A stretch of 64,000 bases of DNA from Silurus meridionalis. Lineage: Eukaryota; Chordata; Actinopteri; Siluriformes; Siluridae. Each line of letters opens with the position of its first letter. Within the stretch, counting starts at the first letter, position 1. This document shows positions 1 through 11,531 of this stretch, one piece after another. Under the pieces are notes generated by a model. It did no database searches. It was not told where the DNA came from and saw only the letters and a program-made list of their open reading frames with translations. The DNA is taken from NCBI RefSeq assembly GCF_014805685.1, contig NC_060886.1, positions 26,381,652 through 26,445,651 on the forward strand. The letters run 5' to 3'. Both the position numbers and the translations under genes were made by a program.

Positions 1-159
1 ACAACACAAGCTGAACTGTCTGACAACATATTATTTGATAACTAAAACATCTATATAATACCACAGTTCCAGTTAAAATTTCTGACCGGTGCAGCTTATG
101 GGTAGTTGTGGTTGGTTTATTTTATAAATGTTTTTCTTTATTTTTAACCCCAATCCCAG

Positions 160-2512
160 GTTACTGTCGCTGCATTCAGAGAATGTAGCACTAAAATCAG
201 AGCACAGCCAGACAGTGGCGCAGCTAACAGCACAAACTGAAACATTACGTAGTAGTTTGCGCGACCAGTTGCACCACTTGCAGGATGAACATCGCAGCAC
301 AGTAGAGACCCTGCAACACCAGATCAACAGTCTGGAGACCCAGCTGTTCCAGCTGCAAAAAGAACCTGCTGCATCAGGTAAGAGCAGTACAATTTTATAT
401 AACAAGTTTAAGTTTGTCAGTAGGCATTTTCAAAAAAATATTGGATTAACTACAGTGGATATAAACAGTCTATACATAGTTGAAATGACAGATTTTTCAT
501 GATTTTTTCATTTTTATGATTAATCATGTTCTCTTTATTATGAAAATGAACCTATAAATTTAATTTAGAAAAAATATGTAAAAATAAAAAACTACAATAA
601 CCTGTTTGCATAAGTTTGCGTACCTGTAAACTAATATTTAGGTGAAGGACCTTTTAGAGTTTATTAAAGCATTCAGTCATTGTGGGAATCTTGACTTGGA
701 GCTCTTTTGACATTCCAACTCTAACACCGGAAACGAGACAAACTGGCTGGTGCACAGCCCTCTTCAGGTCATTTATATGTGCTTATGTTAAAAGGTAAAA
801 TTCCTTTTCATCTTCTGAGTTTTAGCAGAAGCCTTGAGGTTTTTCTTCAAAATTTACTAGTACTCGGAGATGTTCATTATTCTTTCCAGGCTGATTAAAG
901 CCCTAATTTCAACTGAGGGAAAGCATCCCCAAAGCATGCTGCTGCCCCCTCCTTGCTTCACTGTGGGGACGGTGTTATTTTAGTGATGTGCTCTTTTTTG
1001 CACCAAACATATCTTTTGGTATTATGGACAGAAAATTTAACTTTGTTTTTTATCAGACCATAACACATTATTTCAAATAGTTTTTGGAGATTGGATGTAT
1101 TTATTCTTTTTGGTCAACCAGGCTTGTATTTTATTTATTTATTTTGGGGGGTTAATATGGTGTTGATCTGCCACTCTCCCTGTGGCACTGACATGTGAAG
1201 AACTCTTAGCAGCTTCCCTGACCAGTTTTTTTCCCACTCTTCCCCTCAATTTTAGGGGGACCTCCAGTTTTTAGTAATGTCAACGTTGTGTTGTTTTTTA
1301 TCCACTTGTTCACTATTGTTTTTTTAATGTTCTGTGGTATATTCAGTGTCTTGGAATTTATTTTGTAACCCATCATTAATTGACATTCATTGAGCTTTGG
1401 AAGCTTTTTGTGCCCCATGGCTTTTCTACTTGTACAAACCAAGTTATTGTACCTTTTTTATTTATTTTATTTTTTCCACTTATATGAGTCTTACTGTTTA
1501 TTACTTTTAGTTGCAATGCCACATTTAAAAAAAAAAAAATGACGATTTATCTTGGTTCAATCTTTCACAGCACAAGAACCTGCTATTTTAATAGGGTCCA
1601 TTTGTATTTCGACTTAAAAATTTTTTTTATCCTTTTGCCATTAATAAAGTCAAACAAAAGTGGTCCATATATAATAATCTAAAATGCATTGAAATAAATT
1701 AAATACCAAGTCGTACTGCAGGGGGCCAAGCACTTTTTGGCCCCAACCTAAAAAAAACTGAGGAATATCAGACAATCAGCACTTGTTCTTATGTTGTATT
1801 ACAGTTGAAGGTAAGCCATTGCTAAGATATTGCTTCTTTTGTCTGATGTTAACATGTGTGATTGCCAATTTAGCTGCACAACCACAAAGCAAGAAGCCTC
1901 AAATAGACAAGAGGCTTTTGGATCTGCCTTTGTTTGAGATGAACATGGCACGAGAGGAAGGAGAAGGAATGGAGACAACAGAAACAGAGTCTATCGCCAA
2001 TGCAGGGACTCCTCCACCCAGTCTCGAGCAGCTCCTCACTTCACCTGACCCCAAACATGGTAATATGTTTTCCACACTCAAGTGGCATCTTGCTCATTAT
2101 AGTTTCTTTGAGGGTTTGACAGATGGGTGTTCTGTGAGGTTTGGCACATAATATCACACTTATTAAAATGAATGTTTACCCTTAAATCCATAATTAACTT
2201 AAATTAGAGTCTCTTGAAACTAGCAATCTATCTGTAAATAACACAATTTTGGCTACTGTGGGGGGTCTCACTGAGTTGAATCGACTTAATTCTGTTGAAT
2301 GAATGATTATTTCATGAATGATGCAACTTGTCTCGCTGCCAAATCAATTAACAAAAAAATAATAAAAAGTGAAATCATGGAAGTGTCATCATTCAGATGT
2401 AAATTTTTAGTTTCTTGTTAATATCATTAAGTTATTGCATCAGTGAGAAAGAGAACATTTATAAAAGACATATTTATGCAGTCTGGCAAAGGTCATCCAA
2501 ATAAAGGTCTGC

Positions 2513-2561
<49 letters not shown>

Positions 2562-2755
2562 AAAATTAAATGTTAATATCTTTTCCATCATTTGAAGATA
2601 AAAATTAACATTATTTTCAGCTAATTTGCTGATGGCAACAAAGTTTAAATGCTTATTACCTTTTACATGACTTACATCTAAATGTTGGTCTTGTCATTAT
2701 ATGATTAAGCATAAGAACTAGTGGTATTGGTTAAACAGCATTTAGGAATTTCTTA

Positions 2756-2813
<58 letters not shown>

Positions 2814-5800
2814 CGCGTGTGTGTGCGCATTTAGAGCCCTTTGTGTGGCAGGTGGAGCCCACGAAGGAGGAGTTAACTAACAAACTGAATACAGCCTCCC
2901 GGAGCATGGAGCACATGAACAGACTGCTACACGAGAGTGAAGCCACCAACGCCATCCTCATGGAGCAGATCAATGTGAGCAAATTGTTAATATGGAAACT
3001 TTATTATACTGTCACATTCAGCTGTATCTTCAATTTTCGGAGCAGCATTACTGAGCAGTAAAGGATGTTTGTGGTTATTTTAAAAATAAAATTCAGTGTC
3101 GGCATAAAATTCAAGCCATTACACTGAATTAATGGACTAACTATAAATATGTCCTGTGTAGCTCTTGAAGAGTGAGATGCGCCGTCTAGAGCGGAATCAG
3201 GAGCGAGAAAAATCGGTGGCAAACCTGGAGTATCTGAAAAACGTGTTGCTGCAGTTTATCTTTCTTCATGCTGGAAGTGAGAAGCAGGCCCTGCTCCCTG
3301 TCATACACACAATGCTGCAACTCAGCCCAGAAGAGAAGAGCAAACTGTCCGCAATAGCACATGGTAGGTTATTGGTGTCTGTGCGTATTGTTGTCTCAGA
3401 TTTGATCTTATAGAAAAGATTGGCCTTTAATTTGACCTTGAATTCATCTGTTATTGTCCCTGGATCCAGAATCCAGAAATTTTGATATTCTCCAATCCTC
3501 CCACAAAAACAATAGATTGGAAACAAAAATTTTTTTGAAAGCGATTTCAGTTTTAATGTACAATATCTCACAAAAGTAAGTACACCCCTCACATTTCAGC
3601 AACCATGTTATATGTTATCAATGGACAATACAATAGCAATTAAAAATGGATATATGGTCGATTAATCGATGTGTAGTTTGTATGGCGGTACAGATTTACT
3701 GTCCTCTAAAAAATAACTCAACATACAGCCATTATTGTGAGCACCATTGTTATGTAGCACTGCCTTAATCCTTCTGGGCATGGAGTTCACCAGAGCTGCA
3801 CAGGTTTTTGCTGGGATCCTCGTCCAATTCTTGATAAAGACATCATGGAGCTGCTGGAGGTTAGACACATGACGCTTCTCCACCGTCCGCTTGAGGAACC
3901 CCACAGGTGCTTAATAGGGTTCAGGTCTGGAAACATATTTCGCCACTCCATCACCTTCACTTTCCTCAGCAAGGCAGTTGCCATGTCAGCGGTGTGTTTG
4001 CAGTCATTATTATGTTGAAAAACTTTTTGAAGGGAGGGCATCATAGTCTGCTTCAGAATGTCACAGTACATGTTGGAAATCATGTTTTATGTTAATGAAT
4101 CGCAGCTCTCCAGTACCAGCAGCACTCATACAGGCCCAGACCATGATGCTACCTCTGCCATGCTTGACTGCAGAATAGCAAAATGTTCTCGGTGCTCCTC
4201 ACCAGGGCGTCGACCCACATGCTGAACACCATCTGTACCAAACAAGTTTATCTTAGTCTGATCAGACCACAGGACATGGTTCCAGTAATTTATGCTCTTG
4301 GACAGGTCGTCTTCAGCAAACTGTTTGTGGGTTTTCTTGTGAGCCAACTTTAGAAGAGGCTTCCTTCTGGGATGACGGTCATGCAAACTGACTTGTTGCC
4401 GTGTCTGAGCTCTGACAAGTTCAAGTTTATTTCTATAGGGCTTTTCACAATGGACATTGTCTCAAAGCAGCTTTACAGAACAAGTGAACCTTCTACTTCT
4501 GCAACCTCTAAAGCAATGCTGGCAGCATTTATGCATCTGTTTTTTTTTTTTAAGCCAGCTTCTGCACCTGACGCACAGCACGAGAACTCAACTTCTTTGA
4601 TGGCCTGTTCTGAGTGGAACCCGTCTTGGAAAACCTCTGTATGACCCTGGCGTCTGTACTGTAACTCAGTTTCAGGGTGATACTGATCTTCTTATAGCCT
4701 CACCCATCTTTGTGAAGAGCAACAATTCTAATTCTCAAATTTTTAGAGAGTTCTTTGTTATATGGTCCTGTCAAGCAGACAAAAACATGAACATGATGAA
4801 TAGGACTTTGCATGCTTACATGACATGCAGCACGTATCAAAAGGTGTACTCACTTTTGTTGTCAGTTATTTAATGATGGCTGTATGCTTATAGTTATTTT
4901 TAGAAGACAGTAAATCTGTACTGCTTTACAAGCTGCACATTGACTATACTAACATCTATCCATGTTTCATTTCTATTGTATTGTCCTTTGGGGTGATCTA
5001 CTAAAATGGTTGCTGAAATGTGAGGGGTGTACTCTCTTTTGTGTGATACTGTATGTAGAGTGTTGACTGTCATATTCTCAGTAAAGTACTGTCTTGAAGG
5101 CAAATGTATTTCAGCTTTAATTCACTGCATCAACAGTTTGCCTACACCAAGTTTTTTATTATACCATCTTGTTTCAATATATGTCTGTAATGCTTTCTAA
5201 AGCTTTATATTGTCATCATTAGAAGATAATTTAGTGTACATACTGAAAAGCTCAAACAACTAAGCTAAGACCTAAAAACTTTGGCCTGCACAGGAATGAT
5301 TTCTTTTTAGGAGCTATTAAGGGTGTTGGTAATGTCAGGTACTGATGTAGGGTGAGGAGGCCTTGGGTGTAGCCAGCATTCAAGTCAAGTCAAAAGGGTT
5401 TTATTGTCATTACTACTATACACAGTGGGTGCACAGTGTACACAGTGGTTGAGGTCAGTAACAGTTGGTTACAGTGGGGAAGAGCTACATATGGAAAGGT
5501 CGGGTGTCCCTATTATTTTGTTCATATAGGTATATATAAAAAGATCTTTGCTATTATTTTGTACAGGATAGATACCTGAATTGGCACAGGAAATGTACAG
5601 TAACATGGACTTCTTGGAGGTGTTTTAATTACACAACAATTATACAAATTTCTTTGTTAAAAATGTTGATTGAATGTCATTTGCATACGTCTGTGTAAAC
5701 TGCAAGACTTAACTCTATCAGTATCTGTATTAGATTTTATGTATATCAACTTTTTGTGTTTTGGCATTTAAAGTAGTAGCAAATCAATAGTAAGTTGCCA

Positions 5801-5933
5801 CTTTTTTTCTGACATTCTGTACTTGCATTTTTAATGACTTGACACAATGTTTGGTTCAGGTGAAGAAGAGGCTGCAGCATCTAGAGGATCTGGGTGGACC
5901 TCATATCTCCACAGTTGGTCTGGGATCAGATAA
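160..5933 (+). CDS. gcc2: GCC2 (GRIP and coiled-coil domain protein 2), C-terminal five exons
   Basis: Long coiled-coil golgin of the trans-Golgi network; the family tethers endosome-derived vesicles and binds Arl/Rab GTPases through its C-terminal GRIP domain. Exons read here: 160-377, 1874-2059, 2835-2974, 3162-3363 and 5860-5933 (stop TAA 5931-5933). All junctions are GT..AG and the phases join (2,1,1,0,1), giving about 272 residues. The first exon is heptad-rich coiled coil (Gln, Leu and Glu abundant). Exons 3-4 carry a coiled coil ending in ERNQEREKSVANLEYLKNVL, then the GRIP core LLQFIFL..LLPVIHTMLQLSPEEK. The last exon ends SRGSGWTSYLHSWSGIR, the typical GCC2 C-terminus. The N-terminal bulk lies left of the window. 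The introns hold Tc1-like elements and TG repeats. The identification is firm; exon edges were read by eye. Confidence 0.93.
640..1480 (-). mobile_element. Degenerate Tc1-like DNA transposon in a GCC2 intron
   Basis: The block around 900-1075 reads, in antisense, like the middle of a teleost Tc1-type transposase region. Phrases such as GCATCCCCAAAGCATGCTGC and CACTGTGGGGACGG recur in many such copies. Frames are broken by stops and small gaps, and the ends are not clear. It lies in the intron between coding exons 160-377 and 1874-2059. Confidence 0.5.
2516..2560. repeat. (TG)n microsatellite
   Basis: About 21 uninterrupted TG units inside a GCC2 intron. Confidence 0.95.
2763..2828. repeat. 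(GT)n microsatellite directly upstream of a GCC2 splice acceptor
   Basis: About 24 GT units followed by GC-interrupted units and then ATTTAG, the acceptor of the exon starting at 2835. The alternating purine-pyrimidine run occupies the place of the usual polypyrimidine tract. Confidence 0.93.
3162..3363 (+). CDS. gcc2: GCC2 exon carrying the GRIP domain core
   Basis: Coding exon of 202 bases bounded by an AG at 3160-3161 and a GTAGGT donor at 3364. It opens in phase 0 with LLKSEMRRLERN and carries the GRIP segment that inserts into Arl1-type GTPases in other golgins. The conserved aromatic and aliphatic stretch is NVLLQFIFLHAG. It ends in a split Gly codon completed by the exon at 5860. Confidence 0.9.
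3561..5051 (-). mobile_element. Tc1/mariner-like transposon, inactive, with long terminal inverted repeats
   Basis: Both ends carry the inverted repeat CA(A/G)TATC(T/A)CACAAAAG followed by GTACACCCCTCACATTTCAGC, flanked by TA. The inverted similarity runs about 200 bp inward, as in IR/DR-type Tc1 elements. The minus strand has broken transposase pieces: KLAHKKTHKQFAEDDLSKS, then VLWSDQTKINLFG with the first catalytic Asp region, then FPDLNPIKHLWG near the last acidic residue. A SINE-like fragment interrupts it at 4412-4500. It sits in the last GCC2 intron. Frameshifts make it non-functional. Confidence 0.88.
4412..4500 (+). repeat. SINE-like repeat fragment nested in the Tc1 element
   Basis: Starts with TCAAGTTTATTTCTATAGGG and includes ACATTGTCTCAAAGCAGCTT, the signature of a repeat that recurs at least a dozen times in this window. 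It interrupts the transposase reading frame, so it is younger than the Tc1 copy. Confidence 0.8.
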
Positions 5934-6290
5934 GAATCCAAAACCTCAAGTATCCACCGTATCTGGGAATGTCTAAGGAAAATGTTTTCTTCTTTTTTTT
6001 CTTTTTCTTTTTTTTTATATGTTTATTTTTCTTATAGAGATCACATTGTGTTGACTTGATATTCATGTCTCATATTTTCTGTAAACACCTTTGTCATCTT
6101 TATCTATTATACATACATATCTATTTAACGCCAAGATTTAATATATTAATTAATATATACATTTTAATGCTACAATGATTATAAATAACCGAAACACTGA
6201 AAGGATTATAATAAAATTATTTTCCTAGACATTGTAAATCTGATCTATCATCTTGTGATTGCAATCAACAATAAAATTGTCATCACAGTC
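5934..6290 (+). other. gcc2: GCC2 3' untranslated region with candidate polyadenylation signals
   Basis: AT-rich sequence following the TAA stop. Two AATAAA hexamers lie at 6210-6215 and 6270-6275, about 280-340 bases after the stop, and are the nearest plausible cleavage signals. The real 3' end is not proven here. Confidence 0.5.
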
Positions 6291-7640
6291 CAAAAATAAC
6301 ATTGTCAAAGACACTCCTAACTTGTTTTTCATGCATTCTTGCAGTTGGAAATAAAAAAAATAAGCCTGGAACATCTATATGCTGAAAGATTTGCAATAAT
6401 TCATTTTATTTTTAAGACATCCACTCATTTATTTGTTGTTGTGAGACGTCACTAAACTTAATGACATCTTACAAAACCTTATAAAACACTTGATTTGTAG
6501 GGAAATGGAAGGGGGGGGGAGACTTTACTGTTCAACTACACTTAGGTTCAAATTTATGTGAAAAAAAGCTGCATAAATATAAACGGATTGCTTCACATTT
6601 TATTATAAGAATTTAAGAAATGTCTAAAATAATGGTAAATGGTTTATTACTTTCATATATTTTGAAGTTCATTTATTCCTAAACAGAATTACTATAATAA
6701 ACTACTTCAGTTAATAAAGATTAGATGTGTGACAGGCTTTCAGTGTGAAATGAAGCTAACTAAGTCAGATTCTTTCTTTTTTTTTAACCCCTAGGGTGCC
6801 AGTAATTCTGGAGCTGACTAAATGAAATGCCATTTTCCTCCAGACTTTTGTCTGTGGAATATTAAACATTGTCTGGGGAGGATCTTGACAGGTTCACCTA
6901 AACTGCTTTTTCTTCATTTGACAAGCAGTCATGTTTCACTACTCAGGAAGTCTAAAGGGTGCATCTGACAGGCTTCTGTTTTGCAAGCCATCACATCAAA
7001 TCTGACAATCTGTCAACTGTTTACATTTTTTAAATCTGACATTTATTTTTTTTCCCAAATTTATACCATCACAGTGTAGCATTGATATTTATTAGTTTTA
7101 ACCTCACTGGACATGATGCACATGCTGCATGATGTGGTAACAGGGCCTGGGTTAAAGGACTATGGTTAAAGGATAATAATAATGGTCACTGGTAACACAG
7201 CAGAGAAAGGGGTGACACCGAATATCTTTGTGAGGGAGAGTTAATATTAAGTGGAAGTTTAAAAACAAAACAAAAAAAGGCCTACTATCAATGATAAATG
7301 CCAAAGAATTGATTGTAAGGAAATAATGGTTACTTTTAACCCTTTACTCATAGCACTTAAAGACTGACATATGCTGTATAGCAACATGAATTTTCCACAC
7401 ACTGCATACTGGGATTTCCAGCTCGACAGACTGTTCTTGTGTGTGTGATCTTTTGTCCTCAGATCTTTATGTCCTTTGTATCTGTTTAGACTTGTATACC
7501 TACCCCAAATCCCAGACCACATCCAGTTATTGATTAGTTAGCTAATTAAGTTCACCAGTTGCTACTCCTATTTTCTCTGTGGGTAGTCCTGTAGTGCAGA
7601 GTGAAATCATGTCCGAGAGTAGTCTATATGTATAATATAT
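6291..7640. other. AT-rich intergenic sequence, no gene seen
   Basis: No splice-bounded coding potential, RNA gene or recognisable transposon was found. Only short homopolymer runs are present. Confidence 0.5.
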
Positions 7641-7642
7641 CT

Positions 7643-7905
7643 ATTCAATTCATTTCAATTCATTTTTATTTGTATAGCGCTTTTAACAATGAACATTGTC
7701 TCAAAGCAGCTTAAACAGATAATGTGGTGATTAAACGTAAATATGTTCTTTGTAAGTATGTTTGTCCCTGATGAGCAACTGTGGCAAGGAAAAACTCCCC
7801 AAAATGGCATAAGGAAGAAACCTTGAGAGGAACCAGACTCAAGAGGGAACCCATCCTCATCTGGTTGCACCGAATGTCCATTTGAAGCAGATATACAATG
7901 ATCTA
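7643..7905 (+). repeat. SINE-like interspersed repeat, near full length
   Basis: Opens with TTCAATTCATTTCAATTC and TTTGTATAGCGCTTTTAACA, followed by CATTGTCTCAAAGCAGCTT, the segment GAAAAACTCCCCAAAATGGC, and GAACCCATCCTCATCTGG near the end. The same order is found at 19128, 34386 and, inverted, 33905 and 50190. I do not recognise a tRNA head, so 'SINE-like' is a working label. Confidence 0.85.
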
Positions 7906-8220
7906 TATGTATATACCTACAGTATATGGACTGATTTATACATTTAAAGATTGTATTCAGAATCTATTTAATTCTGTGAAGATGCTGTGGGACACTGTTC
8001 ATTGTTAAAACACTGTACAAATAATTTTTTTTTGATTATGCCCTTAAGTCCTGCCACTACATACAGCACATTATACAGGCAAAACTATTTAACATTTTCT
8101 GACACCATGCATGGTATGATGAGTCCCAAAGCATCTTTTATGCGACATATTGCTAAAATATTTTTACTTAATGATAATGCATACTAACTGTAAAGAAAAG
8201 GAAAGTGGAAAAAAAAAAAA

Positions 8221-8252
8221 ACAGGCACTTTAACCAACTAAGCCACAGCGCC
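8221..8252 (-). pseudogene. 5' half of a tRNA-Thr-like sequence
   Basis: The minus strand from 8252 reads GGCGCTGTGGCTTAGTTGGT and continues to GTGCCTGT, closely matching the acceptor stem, D arm and 5' anticodon stem of vertebrate tRNA-Thr. It stops where the anticodon loop would begin and is followed (minus strand) by a T run, which is a 13-base A run on the plus strand. The T-arm half is absent, so it is not a functional tRNA. Confidence 0.6.
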
Positions 8253-8259
8253 TCGATGC

Positions 8260-9398
8260 CACACGGCAAATACTCAGCCAGCTGTTGAATGGAAATTCTT
8301 TGCTATTAGATTTGGGAAAAAAATATTGCATGGACATATTCATTCGAGCTAACAGCTAATAAGGCAGAAGCATAAATTAGATATTTGTCTTAATGCTAGT
8401 CCTACCATTAATTTGAGACTTGCTAAGGTCCTCAACATAAAATATGATCAAATACAAATGAAGTTAAGATACATATCGACATACAATAGCCATGCTATAG
8501 CAGTGAAAACTTTCTATCTAATATCTGATCATAGTCTCAACAAGCCACTAAAATTCTGTTGAAATTAGCATGCAACACACAAATGTTGACAGCGATTGCT
8601 CTGAGGGTCCTACTCTTCCAGCAATAACAAAGCAGTGCTGCAACTAACAAACATTAGGCACCACTGTCCTTAGTGGTAGGAGCAATTGATCTCGATTGTT
8701 TGCTCATGGACCCATGCATGTTGTATTTGTCTCGATCAATTCAGATTCGGATACTGGTTCAATAGATCACAGACTAAAGAAACCATCAGTCTAAAATGTT
8801 TGTTTGGAGATAATATACTTAGAAAGAAAAGCAAATTCTTCTCATTTAAGTACTGCTGGAAGAGTTCAGTCTTTCGATGCCAGTTGAAGACCGCTAGTGA
8901 CTCAGCTGTGTGGACCAACAAAACAACATTTGTAAAATTTATATTTATATGAATGTTGTAGGATTTACGAAATAGAAAAGCCATGCAATTTGATATCAAA
9001 CTCAAAAAGTGTTGCAGCATTTTATCCTGGGAATATGAAAGCTCTAAACATCCTTTATCCTTCTCCTGATGAAACACTGTGTTTAATCATGGTAACAAGT
9101 GTACACTCCACTTATAGCAGTGGCTGTCTCTGGAGATGACTTTGTGTTGTACTGAGGTGGCTGGTAAACTGCTAGAAAGCTGCATTAGCTCTTTCTGGTC
9201 ATATCTGTAACCTGGGGATTTGTGTTGTGCTGGTAGAGGTGCATCCATCCTGGGGTGATGGTAAACACCTCCCTATGGGTCCCTCAATTTCCTGAATTCC
9301 TTTTGAGCTTATTTATGATTTATATGATGATAACCTTTATAAGTGAGCTTTAAGCTTTAAGCATTTTGCATCTTAAATTTGGAGGCTTGTGCTGCTAT
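8260..9398. other. Intergenic sequence, no gene seen
   Basis: Unannotated AT-rich DNA. Overlapping reading frames at 8686-9077 occur on both strands without splice context or family resemblance and are treated as chance. Confidence 0.4.
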
Positions 9399-9418
9399 TT
9401 AAACAGTGGTGTTTAAGT

Positions 9419-9649
9419 AAGTAAGTTTCTTTCGGCTTCTCCCGTTAGGGGTCGCCACAGCGGATCCTCCGCATGTTTGATTTGGCACAGGTTTTACGCT
9501 GGATGCCCTTCCTAACGCAACCCTCCCCAATTTATCCGGGCTTGGGACCGGCACTGAAAGTGGCTGGGGATGGTTCCCTGACCGGGAAACGAACCCGGGT
9601 CGCAGCAGTGAGAGCGCTGCATCTTAGACCACTAGACCACCAGGGGACC
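9419..9649 (-). mobile_element. tRNA-Glu-headed SINE with perfect target-site duplication
   Basis: Read on the minus strand: a tRNA-Glu-like head (9647-9573) with A box TGGTCTAGTGGTCTAAG and B box GGGTTCGTTTCCC. A body follows around GGGAGGGTTGCGTTAGGAAG that matches the 5' end of the RTE LINEs at 44.3 and 57.2 kb. The tail, CGCTGTGGCGACCCCTAACG, matches the LINE 3' end at 55.9 and 35.4 kb. A 20-bp direct repeat beginning TTAAACAGTGGTG flanks it at 9399-9418 and 9650-9669 without mismatch, so the insertion is recent. Confidence 0.92.
9573..9647 (-). pseudogene. tRNA-Glu-derived promoter head of the SINE
   Basis: Nearly every position follows vertebrate tRNA-Glu, including the closing stem CCCGG..CCGGTCAGGGAA. 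An extra C in the acceptor stem, an extra base in the D loop and changes in the anticodon arm argue against a working tRNA. As part of a SINE it would act as an RNA polymerase III promoter. Confidence 0.85.
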
Positions 9650-9669
9650 TTAAACAGTGGTGTTTAAGT

Positions 9670-10776
9670 GCCGGTTTTAATAAATGACACAGTGGTGTTT
9701 CAAGGATAGTGGTATCTTTAGAAGAGGTGTTACATATAAAGTATTTATTATAACATGAACAATGTGTATGCACTTTTTTAAATTTTACATTTAGCACTAT
9801 GTGCTGTTGCTACACTGTCACTGTGCTATTTTACTATTTGTACTTAATGTGTATTTGTACTTTTTTGTGTGTGTTTTCACAAACGCTCTTTGCACATGTG
9901 CATTTTATGTAGTGTGTGTAGGTCTGCTACAGTCTAACATAATGTAATGTTTTAAGGTGTCTTTTTCCTTCATATTGAACATTGGTCCTGAATGAATGTT
10001 GTTTTGTTCTACTGTGTGCTCTCAGTTTAGTCAGCTCCAGGAAGTTTCAGGAGAAGTTAAGCTGAGACCTGAACCACTCCAGAGAATTCAGCAACACTGG
10101 CTGTTTTGGGACATAGAGACTTTCAGACCAGCTTCAGTCCTCTTGTTTATCCCCTGCAGTCTTTTAACTTGACAGTCAACATTTAACTCCTTCAAAGTTT
10201 GTTCTTTTGGTTCACAGCTTGACTGTTAGAGGTACTATGAAGCAATAATTGTTCATTATGAGCATCTGAGAAAAATCAAGACAGAAATAATACAAAATAA
10301 ACAAATGTTTTCTCTCCCACCCCTCTTATTATACTGCACAATCCCCCTTCCTTTTATCATATCATCATTGTGGTCCCATCACCTGTTTTTCAGGTCATGT
10401 TTAAAAAACTGGATAACATCAGTCATGTACCAAACTGCCTTTTTGATAGTAAGAGTTACTGCCATCCCGAATAAGCCCACACACAAAAAAACCTTGAAAA
10501 TAACCAATTAAAACAGTAATTTTCTTGAATGAGTTTTATACAAATATATTTAAATTCAGGTTTTATACAGTTGCCAATGTGGAAATACTGTGGTGTATTT
10601 CACTACCCTATCATTTAAATTATAGCATTCATTTTTAACAGCATTTATTTATTTTATCTCTCTAAGACAATGCACATCCAGTGCAACCTTACAAGAGCTG
10701 GCCAATAAACCTCGAGGAAGTTACAGGCAACAACTTTGCATGATGAACAACACAAATACAACACCATAAAAACACC
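9670..10776. other. Intergenic sequence, no gene seen
   Basis: AT-rich DNA without convincing coding or repeat structure apart from short simple-sequence runs. Confidence 0.4.
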
Positions 10777-10933
10777 CATTTATTGGCTGTATGTTAAATT
10801 ATTTTTAGAGGACAGTAAATCTCTACTGCTATACAAACTGCACATTGACTACTCTAAAATACATCCAAGTGTCATTTCTATCATTTCACATATATTTCTG
10901 TGAAGGGTGTACTCACATTTGTATAATATTGTA
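10777..10933 (-). mobile_element. Solitary terminal inverted repeat of a Tc1-like element
   Basis: Matches the right-hand ~160 bp of the Tc1 copy at 3561-5051: GGCTGTATGTTAAATTATTT, GAGGACAGTAAATCTCTACT, CTGCACATTGACTACTC and a final GTGTACTCACATTTGTATAA. No transposase part remains. Confidence 0.75.
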
Positions 10934-11531
10934 TACATAATGGCCGTGTTATAGTTCTCGAGAGTGACAAGAAAAATAAATTACAGCTGATAGACCCCTG
11001 CTAAAATAATGATGTGCTTGTTAATAGCTGTAAACACACAGATGTTCAAGAGGCTTAACATGATTGGCTCTGGTGAGCAGAGACACTCCAGTTGAGTGAT
11101 TGTGCACTTGAAAGAGAAGTACAACTGCTCATTAACTGAATGGCGTTGCACATCCTTTCCCCAAGTATCACTGAAGCTATATTTGGAATTGAATGTTTTT
11201 GAGATTAGATCATCTCAAATAAATTCTTTTGTCCCGGGATTCTTGTTAAAATGGCATCATGAAGTTTGGTAAGTGGCAGGATATTCCACCCAACAACCTG
11301 TGCTAAGGGCTTTTTCAGGCAAGTGTTTAAAGAAGCATAAAAGCGTGGACCCTCTACGTGGTAGTCTCTGTTCAATTCTTAATTGAAACCAGTATCTTGC
11401 AGAAAAAATATGTTTAGTGTTTGAAAATGTGTCAAGTTAAAACTTGCTTATTCACATTGCTTATTCTTCTAAAGTATGTATTTTTGTGTTACAGGTAAAT
11501 TAACAGTGTGGGTGTGTTTATATATAGTAAG

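Noticed and set aside
9573..9647. Functional tRNA-Glu gene
   Set aside because: It is fused to a SINE body inside a 20-bp target duplication and has stem and loop changes, so it is a SINE promoter.
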